Positions 1 to 12,021 of a stretch of DNA of 64,000 nucleotides are shown in pieces (the stretch's first letter is position 1; each line of letters starts with the position of its first letter). The position numbers and the translations under genes are program-made. This DNA comes from Bradysia coprophila (lineage: Eukaryota; Arthropoda; Insecta; Diptera; Sciaridae), in NCBI RefSeq assembly GCF_014529535.1, contig NW_023503616.1, positions 4,402,001-4,466,000 on the forward strand, in the 5' to 3' direction. The notes under the pieces are model-generated. The model was not told where the DNA came from, did no database searches, and saw only the letters and a program-made list of their open reading frames with translations.

Positions 1-988
1 TAACTAACAATATTAATAAGAAATCATAAAAAAAAATTCGCAAGTTCAACATCATAAAATGAATAATTTCAAATCAATTTTGACCATTTATGAAATGAAA
101 TTTAAACTTGTTATGGTGTAGATGTTAGCTGTAAGTTCTGTATTAAAGAATAATTCCTTATGGCTTTGAAACTAGACCAAGGCTTCATATTTATTATTCG
201 TTCGTCCAACGTCGTCAATCAATTGCATTGTACGCAAAAACAATAAATGTATGACGAAATTAATCAAAGTTTTTTTTTTAGATGACAATGTAATTGCATG
301 TTAAGAGCTTTGCCAGAACATAATTATCAAGAAAGTTGGAAGAATGGAACTATTGAAGGAATGCACTCTGTAAGTGATCATATCGATCGTATGTGGTCGA
401 CTGTTAATATTAAACAATATTTAATACAACAAAGTATGTAAAGTTTTATAAATTGCAGAAGAGGATTAAATATTTTGTGCTGAGCTCTTAATGTACGGAT
501 TCCTTATTATGTAATATATATGCATCGTTTGCATATCGCATCAGTTAGTTTTCTTCAGCTGATGTAATTTCTATTGTATCCATAGGTTTTTATAGTATAT
601 ATTGTAAGACAACACGTGCTTCTAAGAGAAACAATTCAGAGCCCTTTTTAGGAATATAATTCGTTAATTACAACTAGGTCCCACCTTTTTGGGCGGGTCG
701 GGTCCCTTGACTGATAATTTTCCCAAAATAATGTTGTCTTTTGCTGGTTGGTAATGTTGGTAAACTTCATAGTCAATCAGATTAGACTTTTATAGATATA
801 TTAATTTATTTTCATTGATTTTTTCATCTGGTTAAGAATGGACAATTTCTGTAGTCCAAGCAAATGACAATATTTTGACCTTAAACATCATCACATTTAG
901 GATCTAAAAAATCTCAAATTACTCATAAATTTATTTCTTTTGTAATAAGCAAAATATCACGACTCGCTGTCTAATTTTGCAATAAATA

Positions 989-1345
989 ACCGCGACTCGT
1001 GTGAATTACAACCCTCGCTTCGCTCGGGCTGCAAACTTCACACTCGTCTGAGTTGTCTAATGTTCGATTTGCTTTGGCCGCAAACTTCTATTTCGTCCGA
1101 GCTGTCTAACAATACGATACCGCGACTCGTGTGAATTACGACCCTCGCTTCGATCTGGCCGCAAACATCACACTCGTCAGAGTTGTTTAATATTAGGTTT
1201 GCTCTGATCGCAAACTTGCTCGTCCGAGTTGTCTAATGTGACAATAAGATACCGCGACTCGTGTGAATTACGACCCTCGCTTCGATCTGGCCGCAAACAT
1301 CACACTCGTCGGAGTTGTCTAATGTTAGATTTGCTTGACTTTTTT
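989..1345. repeat. GC-rich tandem repeat, about 130-bp unit, 2.7 copies
   Basis: The motif CGCGACTCGTGTGAATTAC recurs at 991, 1121 and 1253, giving periods of 130 and 132 bp. Each unit continues with an ACCCTCGCTTCG block, a CGCAAAC block, a CACACTCGTC block and GAGTTGTCTAAT. Within a unit the CGCAAAC...CGTC(C/A/G)GAG part appears twice, so the unit is itself a diverged half-repeat dimer. The third copy is truncated near 1345. Base composition is far more GC-rich than the flanks. Confidence 0.85.
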
Positions 1346-1379
1346 CATTACATGTAATTTTGGGTGCCGCTTGTTAATT

Positions 1380-1680
1380 ATCAAATATAAAATTTCAATT
1401 ATCAATTATCAAATACCAATTATCGAAGATCATTTATAATGTTCATTTAATACATTGCATTTCTATTTTCTGGGATAACTTCCGAAGCGGTGATCCCATA
1501 CAGCTCATCGTCGAACTTGACCTTACAAATGTCAAATGTATAATTTTAAGAACCTAAATTGTTCACTATTTTCTGCCAGTCAAGGGAATAACACATTAGA
1601 TTATCAATTATCATCAGTGAAGGGAATTATCAATTATATCAATTATCAGTGGTGTATTATCAATTATCAACAGAGTAAAA
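1380..1680. repeat. Degenerate (CAATTATC)n simple repeat in two blocks
   Basis: CAATTATC/TCAATTATC octamers recur at about 1396-1440 and again at about 1598-1670, separated by ordinary sequence. Two copies of a CGAACTT-containing motif lie close by (about 1510 and 1733), and a related copy is at about 47408. This looks like microsatellite expansion beside or within an old transposon. Confidence 0.6.
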
Positions 1681-2297
1681 TCCTGTTTTTCTGGAATAAT
1701 TTCCAGGGCTTTACCCCGACATGGTTCATCTTCGAACTTAACCTCAGGAATTTCATTCCTCGTCGATTAAAAAAAAAATCATCAAAATCGGTTATGAATT
1801 ACTCAAGTTATCGTGATGACAAAGAAAAATAGGTTACAAACAATTACGTTTTTGATAACATTTCATACATTGTGTGGTAACAAACATTTTAGGGTATTTT
1901 CTGGCGTAAGACCCTTGACTTTCAGTCAAGGGAATAAAAATTCTTGCAAATTCTTTTCAAAACTAATAGTTTTTGTTAACTTCTGAAACATATTATGCTA
2001 GGTTAATGGACTGGCTCGACGACATCAAAGACAACTGTAAAACTGGATATTTTGATGACTGGTCTAAGAAGTGAATAGATGTTTCGAAAATGCAACGTTT
2101 TTCTTAATAAAGCCAACAGAGTGGATAAATTTCAGGTGCGATGCTAGATGCTTTTTGTTACTATTCATAGATTACCATTTTTAATTGTTAAATATGATTA
2201 TTTTGGGTAAATTTGAGTAAATTATTCAACAACGCCAGCTGCTCCTGTGGTTATCAAAGAAAAACAATATACATTTACTAATTTCACTAATTCTTAC

Positions 2298-2492
2298 CAC
2301 AGCAGAATTTAAGAGACCAAGCAGGAGCGGTTCATTTTTGAAACGTCAAATGAGGGACCTAACACACTGTATGAAAATGAACACTGACATAAATTGAATA
2401 ATTTTATTCGCACAAAATAAGGCTACTAGATAATTCAGGTCCCTAGTCAAATCAAGCGCTCCTTCCTGCGTGGTTTACTTTACTCTGCTGTG
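2298..2492. mobile_element. hAT-like MITE, copy 1
   Basis: A 195-bp non-coding element with terminal inverted repeats: it begins CACAGCAGA and ends TCTGCTGTG, and the inner TIR carries a GCAGGAGCG / CGCTCCTTCCTGC pair. It is flanked by an exact 8-bp direct repeat ATTCTTAC (2290-2297 and 2493-2500), the target-site length typical of hAT elements. A second copy lies 190 bp downstream. No coding capacity. Confidence 0.85.
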
Positions 2493-2680
2493 ATTCTTAC
2501 GTGTCTTTTTCTATTTCATTCTATCTTAGTACCATGGCTGGACTTCTGTACCATTGGAGTCGCATCTATCTCTACCATCTTAGTTCCTTTGTAGAGTCGC
2601 TTATCTCCCATAAATAGTTAGTTTGCTTTTATTACACAGACCAGCGACAACTGTTGCGTCGATATATCATTTAGTAATAG

Positions 2681-2881
2681 CACGGCAGAGTAAATAAACC
2701 AGGCAGGAGCGGATCATTTTCGAAACGTCAAATAAGGGACCTAATACACTGTAGGAAAATGATCTCAAATGAACACTGACATTAAGTTAAAAATTTTATT
2801 CGCAAAAAATATAGTTCTACTAGATTATTCAGGTCCCTAGTCAAATCAGCGCTCCTGCCTGGTTAACTTTACTCTGTCGTG
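2681..2881. mobile_element. hAT-like MITE, copy 2
   Basis: About 201 bp, same family as the element at 2298. It begins CACGGCAGAGTAAA, ends TTTACTCTGTCGTG, and shares the internal blocks GAAACGTCAAAT, GGGACCTAA, TTATTCGCA and CAGGTCCCTAGTCAAATCA. It is flanked by GTAATAG on both sides, seven exact bases and possibly eight with one mismatch. A one-ended remnant of the family lies at 45921-45951. Confidence 0.85.
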
Positions 2882-4499
2882 GTAATAGACATTTCATAAA
2901 GTTACTTAAGACGAAATGTTATTAAGCATTTGGCGGTTTAAAATGTCATCTGTTTCTTCTCAAAGGCGTTTCAATACTGAACTGAGCCGCAAACTATAAT
3001 ACGAACAACCAGAACACTAACCAACACCAGCAAAGGATTAATAATTAATTAAAAAGACAATCTTTTTTTCCGTTTATAGCGATACACATCATCACCATAA
3101 AATCACAATTGTGCGTATAAAAATTCGTGCAAAAATTATTTTTAAAATCGGAATTCAACGGTCTTGAAAATGTTATTGTGCATCACAGAAAAAAAAATAA
3201 AATTCCCATTTTGCATGATTCATACCATGATTTCCGTTTTGAGCAGTATTTTTTTATATATCGGATCTCAATAAAATTGCTCAATCACATAACACAGTTA
3301 CAAATTAAATGGTAAATTAAATTAGAAAGGTGAATTTAAGAATTAAATGTAAGTTTATATCCATGTATGTATGGCTCCACATTATTTCCAATCCATGTAG
3401 GTAAACAAGTAACCAGTACAGCAAGAGAGAAAAAAAAACCGCAACGCAACAAACTACACACGTTTTATTTCCTTCGTTCAGTGTTTCAATGACTTTTTAA
3501 TTCGCATATTGAGTTCAAGGACTTTTAACATTTCATAAAAAGAGATACTTATGCGCACAGAACTTTTTGCAACACCTCTATCGCCGAAATTAATCCACAT
3601 CCACCAATTGAATGAATTAAAAGTTAATTTTGTTTTAATATTTCTACCAAGTCATAGATCGGTGTGTACTTGTGGTGCATACGTATGTATGTTTAGAGTG
3701 TATATAAATTCAATCGGCTCGATGGTGATTGTTATTAAATCATTTTTCACTATGAATGATATGGAGGTGAAGAATGTCTTGCCGTAATAATAATTGCGAT
3801 TGTCTGAGAATGGAGGTATAGCTTTTTTCTAAAGTTATTTAATTATGAATATTAAAAATTAAATTTGAATTTTTTCTCTTTCGTTGAAATTCAATGTCAA
3901 TTCGAAAACAAAGCACAAAAAACTCTATGAAATTGGCTCTTTTTTTCTTGGATATTATATTATGTTATTGACCTATGTATCAGATTTTAGTTCCGAAAAA
4001 GTTGCGGTTATGGTGATTTAGTGCACTTCAGGGACCAGACCATAATTCATCTGTTACAGACAAGAATAAGAGATCTAACTAGTGTTACATATAGGAAAGA
4101 TGTATTCCAAAACTAATGAAGTAAAAGATTTTGTATCAAACACTAGACTTTGAGGGAAGAAGCAAGGTAAGCAAAGCTTTTAATAAATGTGTCAATGTCA
4201 GCTCTGAAAACTCTAAAAGTGCAGCTAAAATAACTACTTTTCTAACATACGCCTAAATGAAAATTTTGCGCAATAGATTGAAAATTGTCAAGCCGAGGCG
4301 AAGCCGAGGTTTACAACACATCGTATGAGCAAAATTCCAGGCTAGGCACAAGTTCGCAACAAGATTTTATGTACAGTAGTGGGATCTTCACTTTTCCAAA
4401 CTTATATATGAAAATCCATTTACGCACTACTTTCATCGCACTCCATAAATTCAAATTTTTGTGTCCGCCGATAATACACTGAGTCAGTAGGTGTACTTT

Positions 4500-4665
4500 C
4501 AGATCCGACTGATCATCTATTATCGATAATAACATCAAAAATAAATGACGAGCTCTTAATATTGTTGTCTTTTATTTAAAAAATTCATTAAACTAATGAA
4601 GTACAAGATGTTATATCAAACACTAGGAGAATGATAGAAGTAATAGATCCAATGACCAAAACCAT
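4500..4665 (+). repeat. Dispersed GAAGTA/AGAT repeat, representative copy
   Basis: Contains the family's ordered blocks: ATCTATTATCGATAATAACA, a GACGAGCTCTTAATATTG block, ATGAAGTACAAGATGTTATA, ATCAAACACTAG, and GAAGTAATAGATCCAATGA. A second, less complete copy lies just upstream (about 4042-4152) with AATGAAGTAAAAGATTTTG. Other copies are listed under the family finding. No coding capacity. Confidence 0.7.
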
Positions 4666-7492
4666 ATCAAAATACGTTTGAAATTCTGAAAAAAAATATC
4701 ATAGGATAGAATTCACTCAATTCAATTCGATAAGTCAATACACTTATATGTAAAACATGTTCCACAATCTACAATAATGTCTCATGTAATATTGTACACA
4801 GCAATTTGTTTGGGTGCATTATTGTTTTAAAGTTTTCTGAATGATTAAGTGCACAGTATATTTAATAAATAATTGGATATCTTGTCGACGATTGAAAAGG
4901 TCAAGCTCTGTATTTAATTGTATCGGTCGTATTGTTCTCGGAACATATTAACTTCGAGGTTCGAGACATATTTTTTAACAAAAAAAAAAACTTGAAATAA
5001 ACTTGTACGCAAGGTAAAGGATAATGGTAATATTTTGCACGCATAATCTTCAAAGTTCAGACGTTTATTCAATTGGCGAGTCCATCATCAATTATGCAGT
5101 AGAAGTCATACTTGTACATGCTCTCCAAAAAAGTTTAACTGAAAGATATTTTAAGAAATGTAATTTATTCGTCTCACCACCAGACCTTATTGCAATAGCA
5201 AAATCTTCTTCGAATCTCATTAAAACGGATAAAATTAAGTAAAATATGCAATGTGATACATTTATTGTGTCACATTAAAATTGAATTATTTATTTATTCT
5301 GCAAGCATTATTCAAATCTTAGAAAATTTAAATTTTAGCTTAGGAGTAACATGACAAATAATTGCTAATAAATAAATCGCCTCGATTGGATCAAATTCTT
5401 TATAACGAACGTGGTGTGGTACGACTGTAGTTGTAAAATACACTTTATACCAAAGTAATAACAACCAACGAAAAGTCATTCATTCCAAGGGAGTTGTCAA
5501 TAATTAACAAAAATATTTTTTTGCACATTTTACATGAGAGAAAGGCCTTCATAAATTACTTAATAATATTTTATGAATGCCTATTTGTTCATGTGCACAT
5601 GTATACAGCTATAAATATAAACCGTATAAACTATTGTCAATATTTATAATATTCACTTTTTTATGGATCTACTCTTATAAATATTGTTATGGCTGAAACG
5701 GGTATTTTGAATATTTATATATATTTTATGCTTGCATGTGAGATTATTAAAATGAACGGCTCTGAACGGATCGTTTCGAAACACGTTTTTTTTTTGTTAA
5801 ATGTGTGTACTGCTGCAGACAAACTGTCTCACTGACATTGCTCTAGAATTTTTTTTTTAATGTTTTTACGAGATAATATGCGGTGGCGATATTATACCAT
5901 CATTTTCATCAGACTAACGATGCCCTATCATTCGGTATGACATCGAATAATTTATATGGAATTTTCCGAAAGTGTGTAAGAAAAATGTATGAATTATGCT
6001 CTGTTAAAGTAAAAGATTTTGTATTGAAAGCTAAATAATATTTCAACCATAAGAAATAACAAGTTTAAGGGCTGGATAGTGATATCGTTCATAAATGGTT
6101 ACCTGTGCCAAACAGGACACTATGTGAGTGTTTCTAATTTCTCTCAAAACAACGCATGCCGTTCGCATACTTCATCGATAGATTGGACTAAGTGGGTTGA
6201 TGTACTGGGGGAAAACCCAAAAATTTCCTGCACCTTGGCCGCCAATGGGCCTGTTGTTCGCATCCTTCATAAAAATTTTCTATCCATTGGAATGCTCACT
6301 GATGTCTCACGGCGAAGTCAACATCAAACATCAACATAGTCACGTGGTTTAAATTTCGTTAACCTTTTTTAGAATTCTTTTCTAAGACATTGCAGCGATT
6401 TCATTCGGAAGTACCTTGAAATGTCTTTAGTGCCATATAATTGTACAATTTAATTTATTAAAGCTGTAAGAGTCGGTTAAGTAAACAATAATGTAGCGAC
6501 TGATTCAGTGTTATTATATATATATCGCCTTATAAATGTATGCATTTAATTGTAGTTTCATGTCGCTACTTCTTTTTCTTTATGTCACTGTGTCGTTCTC
6601 TTTATGTCTCATGTTCGCAGTCAGCAAACAAAGCGCTTATTTATATACTCGAAAGAGAACAAAACAAATAAGGTGTTTGAACTTGACCCATTTTCCAATT
6701 CACTGTTGCTTTTTTCGTGATGTCTTATGATGTATATAAACACCGAGAGCAGTTTGTTATATAGGTATACTCACCATGCAATTTATATTTATACTATGTG
6801 TAATGGCATACGATGCGATTAGAAGATGATTTTGCAAATTTCATTTTTTTATTTATCCTTTGTGAATTCGTGTTTTAATTTAAATTAAATTTTACTTATT
6901 CTAACAGCAATGCTACACTCAAAGATCGAAGATCCATCATAAAAAGAAGCATTTTATACGCTTTGGCTGAAATCCAAGGATGAAAAATTCATTTACCTAC
7001 ACGCAAACTATATACAACTATAACAATGATTTGCGCTCTCGTACATGTACAAATGTAAATGAGAAATACGAATTTAATTACAGTAAAGTATAAATAGACC
7101 AACTCGTCGCTATTTGATGAAGATGCACTCATCGAAAGTAATTAAAAACATTTAAATTATGCTCGAGTGTATTCAATGAATTTAACTACAAATTTTGTGT
7201 AATTTTGTTTAAAAATTTGTTTTTAATAACTAGACTAGCAATTCGAGTGGTTCATGCGTTTTGTTTATACATTGAATATGCAATTTCTCTTTAAAATTTT
7301 TAATGATTTTGTAAATGTTTTTATTGAGATACCTACCTATCCCACTTATATAAAATGATCTTTAGAGTAAAAAAAAACAAATTTTTAAATATCCATCTCA
7401 AAACAGGATAATTAACGCCTCTGTAATAAATTTACTGATGGTTTCGATTAATGTTTACTCATCGTATCCAATAAATATAAAAATCTTTAGCT

Positions 7493-7637
7493 CAATTCCT
7501 GTCGGAGCTTCTAAATTACCAACTGTCAGTTAAATTTATTCTGTTAAAAAAGTAGTAACTGAGCTACAATAAAAACGATCGATAAATATAACCGAACAGA
7601 GTTAAATTTATCAGATAGGCTGACGGGAATTGGGTTT
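7493..7637. repeat. Possible short foldback element
   Basis: CAATTCCTGTCGGAGC near 7494 is matched by the complement of GACGGGAATTGGG near 7622, with further imperfect pairing inside. This suggests a decayed MITE of about 145 bp. The match is imperfect, so confidence is modest. Confidence 0.35.
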
Positions 7638-9490
7638 ATGTCTGTACCACATATACCACAGTATGACTTTAAATAAACGACTTTTATTTTCATCGGAAAA
7701 ACTACACTGTAGAACGACAACGAGTCAATGAAATCCTTTTTTTTAACAATTTTATGTTCGTCTTAATGAAAGCGTTATCGGATCATGAGATTTTATTTAT
7801 AGCAAAAAAGCTTTATTCACATTAAATTATTTTTGATGCAACTGTGTTACTGGCGTAAATGTATTTTCACTTAGAACGAGAATAAATGGGTGTTTCGTAA
7901 TCAAATTAATTATTATTTCAAATTTTAATCCTCTCATCACATTAAAACATGCCACATATAAAATTGAAACCGAAATGTAATTTAGCAATATTTTTTTTGC
8001 TCGTCATTTGCACGTAGAATATATTCCTTCATCCTTGAAACAATTTCGTTTGGTTCACAGTGGCATCGAAATTATAAATTTTATGAATCGAAGAATCTTA
8101 TAAAAATAATTTTTACCTTCGGATACCTTGCTCGATACACTTATAGGAATTCGTAATTTATTGATCATTGTAAACTAAATCAACAATCAAAGTTAACGAC
8201 TTTATCATTTACTACAAATTAATTTCAAGTATAAAATCCGAGAGACACCGCCTGAATATTGAGACAATAAAGTCGGCATTATAATTCATGTAGCTTTCCT
8301 TGTAATAAGTTAACTAGAGGCAATGCTAAAGTCTTGACCTTTTCATTTTGTTATTTCCTCTTATGTATATATGCTTGCTAAGCTGTACTGTGCAAAATTT
8401 AATTGTTTATGACTTTTGAGAGTGTAGCATGACAATGGCCAATCGCTATGTTCTTTAATTATTACACGTATGCCATACATATATGGTAGAAAAAAATGTT
8501 TCATCAATTGCCCTTCAATAGATTGTTGATTCTGAATAGTAAGCTGTTGACTTTCGTACGCCGAATATTTATTTGTGCGGCAAATAAATAAATTAAAAAA
8601 TATTAAAGAAACGGACAGATTCCTTGACGGCTAGTCAAATTAATAATATTGGATTATTTCAAATCTAACTTCTGCAAATAAGACAAATAGCTTCTTTTGC
8701 AAAAAGAAAATCTTTTATTGATAAACTGTAACAAGACAGTACATGGTAGTACAATCTGAAAACGTGTTCTGTAAATAAATTCGATTATGTTCACAGGTGC
8801 CACTCAAACAATACCAAAAGAATAAATGAGGCAGTGTATTATTAATGAGCCGAGTGTGAAGTTATGTTCATTACCCTCTGTCTGAGTGCGTGCATTGACT
8901 AGTCCAGACGGAATTTTTTATCAACAGAAAAAGTATCTCAAAAAACAAATAAATGAATTGCACCGTGTAATTTGCACGCTTAGCATGAATTTCTATATTT
9001 TTCAAAATTTTTGGTGGAAACAGTTAATTTTAGCCTGTTACAGACGGTATGACCAGTATTTTTATCGGGTCTATTACTTCTATCGAACAAAGTATGAATG
9101 AAATTTCTTTTATTGTTCAGCCGGACGAATCAATTCATGCTTTGGTTTTTGTTTGTTTAACGTTTACTTTTGGTATTTGTGTATGTTTTTCGACGAAGAG
9201 TAAATAATAAGTTGGATAATGTAACGCAGATTTGTCTTCTGTTTTTGACAACGACAACAAAAATTAGAGATGAGCTCTAGATAGTATCCTCCACTTTTTT
9301 TAACAAATGAGTACCAGATTTTTTATCAACCACTATACAATATTTCAGAAGAAAATTAGAGAAACATTTTTGCTGTTTGTAAAAGTTTACTTACCAGAAT
9401 ACAAATGCACTTCTTTTACTCATACTTGTTGGGTCGCGATTTTTTTTCATGTCTGGCACGCCAGGCCTTGCAATAAATAGTACATTGAAT

Positions 9491-10270
9491 GACAAGGGGC
9501 GAAAGTAAAAAAATTCAACCGTGTGCGAGAGTTGGAGCCCGCGCCGAAGGCAAGGGCTCTAATCGCACAGGTTGAATTTTTTTACTTTTGCCCCGAGTCG
9601 TTCATACTATTTTTTCATGCTTCGGGGCCGAAAATGAGGGCAATTTTTCGAATTTTCTCGGGTTTCCGGCCCTCTGCATGAAAACTCACATGTGCACCTG
9701 TTTGGGACGGTTGATTTAAGGCACTTTCGCTTGTAGACCTCACTTCGTTCGGCCTACAATCCGCGAAATTGCCTAAAATCAATCGTCCAAAACAGGTACA
9801 CAAATGACTATTTTTGATACCAACATTGAAAATTGATACGTATCGCAAACATCGCAACAAAATATTGAAATAAAAAGGCATTTAGCCAGAAAATGCGGGG
9901 GTCCAGGGGGCGGCAGCCCCCTGGTATATGAAAAATTTAATAATTTAGCCATCACAACAATAACACACACAAAAATTAAGATATAACTAACAAATCATTC
10001 AGTAACAAAAAGTATCAACTTTGTATGCTAATTTCAATAAGAACACTGGCGCACAGTGTTTTACAATTTTGATCAAAGTATTCTGCATAATATGAGCGGA
10101 TTTTGTTGACAACTCGACTCATTTCTCTCATTTTCTGTGACGTCAGTCACTTTCGCTGTTCGTTCAGTTGCGTTCGCTCTTCGTTAAGTACTTTCTCCCC
10201 GTGGGATGCATTTTTTTACTTTCGCCCCTCATATGCGGGGCGAAAGTATCATTTTTCAATGTTGGTATCA
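9491..10270. mobile_element. Hairpin-rich non-autonomous element
   Basis: Two kinds of hairpin bracket the region. At 9491-9599 the arm GGGGCGAAAGTAAAAAAATT pairs with AATTTTTTTACTTTTGCCCC around a GC-rich loop that contains GCGCCGAAGGC. At 10209-10248 ACTTTCGCCCC is followed at once by GGGGCGAAAGT. GATACCAACATTGAAAA at about 9818 is repeated inverted at about 10253. The shared GGGGCGAAAGT ends suggest a single element of about 780 bp. The block around 9617 (CATGCTTCGGGG) recurs, inverted, near 34686-34711. Confidence 0.55.
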
Positions 10271-10429
10271 AAAAAAATTTTATTCATAAATTTCTGTGCG
10301 AAATGTGACAGGGGAGATATTTGCTGAGCCTACCACCGCATCGATAAGACCCTGCTAGTGCTCAGAAACAAAAGACGTTTTTCGTAGTGTAACACATTGG
10401 TATAGATTTCAAACCGTAGCCTTATAAGG

Positions 10430-10630
10430 GATTAATATGCTCTCGGTCTAGTTTGATAATAACTTTATTCAGGTCATAAGTTCAACTGTGTAGTCGTAAT
10501 TTTTGAAAGCTTTGAAAGATTTAGAGCTATTTGTTATCGAAAAACTGAGTGATACCTGGGATCTATATGTATCGTTATATGGCGAGACGCTAGCTATTTT
10601 AAGGGAAGGTATAATCGAGAGCATATCTCA
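10430..10630. repeat. Possible short foldback
   Basis: ATATGCTCTCGG near 10436 is complementary to a CGAGAGCATAT block near 10616. The pairing is about 11 bp with imperfect extension, enough to suggest a decayed MITE of about 200 bp but not to prove one. Confidence 0.35.
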
Positions 10631-12021
10631 GTTTTTAATATGTGTTAAAATATTCGAAAGCGCCTAAAATGACAAATTCATTAAACTTTAAATAAGATCG
10701 TATACGATTTAGTCGAAGTACGTAGAACATTCAGTGTTATCCTACAACGTATAATATAAATGTAATCATGTACGTACACAGTAATAATCTGATAATTTTT
10801 TTAGAAGGTTACATTCAAACAGAACATAACTTCCCCCTACGATAAGATTTATAAAAATCCAATTATTTCATAAAATTACAAGCTTTTCATTGGCGTTTCC
10901 TATAACAATAATATTGTTCATTAACGTAATGATAACGTGTATCTGCTGATAAGAGGAACTATTACTCTGGTCTATATAGTTTTGAAATTGATGAACATCT
11001 AAGACTTAGAGTAGTAAAATTTGATTTTTTTTATTTGATTTTTTTAAACCATTTCCAATATAGATGTATTATTCAAAACTAAAATTTTTGTAAAATGCAA
11101 TCGCATTCTATTGATCGATGATTTAGAAAACAAAATACAGACATGAATCACATTTTGATTGTAATATAGCAGAGGTAATAAATAGCCAATGATATTACAA
11201 GGTGGAAAAAAAGTCACAAACATACCCATACCCATGCTAATATCTCTATAAATTAAAATAAACTTGCACCTTTTATCAACTCTGTCACAAATACTTAACG
11301 TGAACAGTAAAAAGATTATTGATTAGTTTGCATCGATAAATAAATAACGGATTTGACCTATTTTCTCTTAGTTGCAATAGATTTACAATAATATTTGAAA
11401 TGCTTTTAGAATCCGATGAAAATTTTAGAATTAAAATTATTGAATAGTTTGTTGTGTCGTAGCCATAGCGTAATGTATTATATAATGTTTATAAATTTAA
11501 TTTTGCGTGTTAACATAATCGTACTAAACGATCTATATTACAGATTTATCGCTGCTTGACTAGTTACGTATACACGATACGAATGATGATTGTGAATCTC
11601 GAATCATTGAATTTTATAGTTTCAAACATGAAAATAATCTTATTTTGCCGTTTGAAGCACATGATGAGTTACGTGTTTTTGATTAAAACTAAAATTGTAT
11701 ATCAAGGATTGCAACAATTTCTTTAATAAAAGTCGATTCAATTCGATGATCGATAAGTCTGAATAATGATATGAAACCGATTACCATTATTGTTGCATTG
11801 CTACCTAGTTTCAGTGTTTTTTGATAGTTATATCAGTTTGATCATAGGTAGCAGAACTTTAAAAATTTTTGAATTTTATGAGATGGATTGAAATGAATAT
11901 AAACGAAATGATATGTGGCCAAATCCTACATTTTGTAGCTGTAGCCTTTCAGAAACGGCTAATCATCTTTTATCAACTTCAGCGAAAAAACAGAATATGC
12001 TTGCAGTTTGTGAAAGGTTAA

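Noticed and set aside
6079-6339. 86-codon frame with mixed composition (Cys, Trp, Gly present)
   Set aside because: No domain recognised, no flanking splice sites that extend it, and it starts with a non-ATG codon; it is most likely chance.
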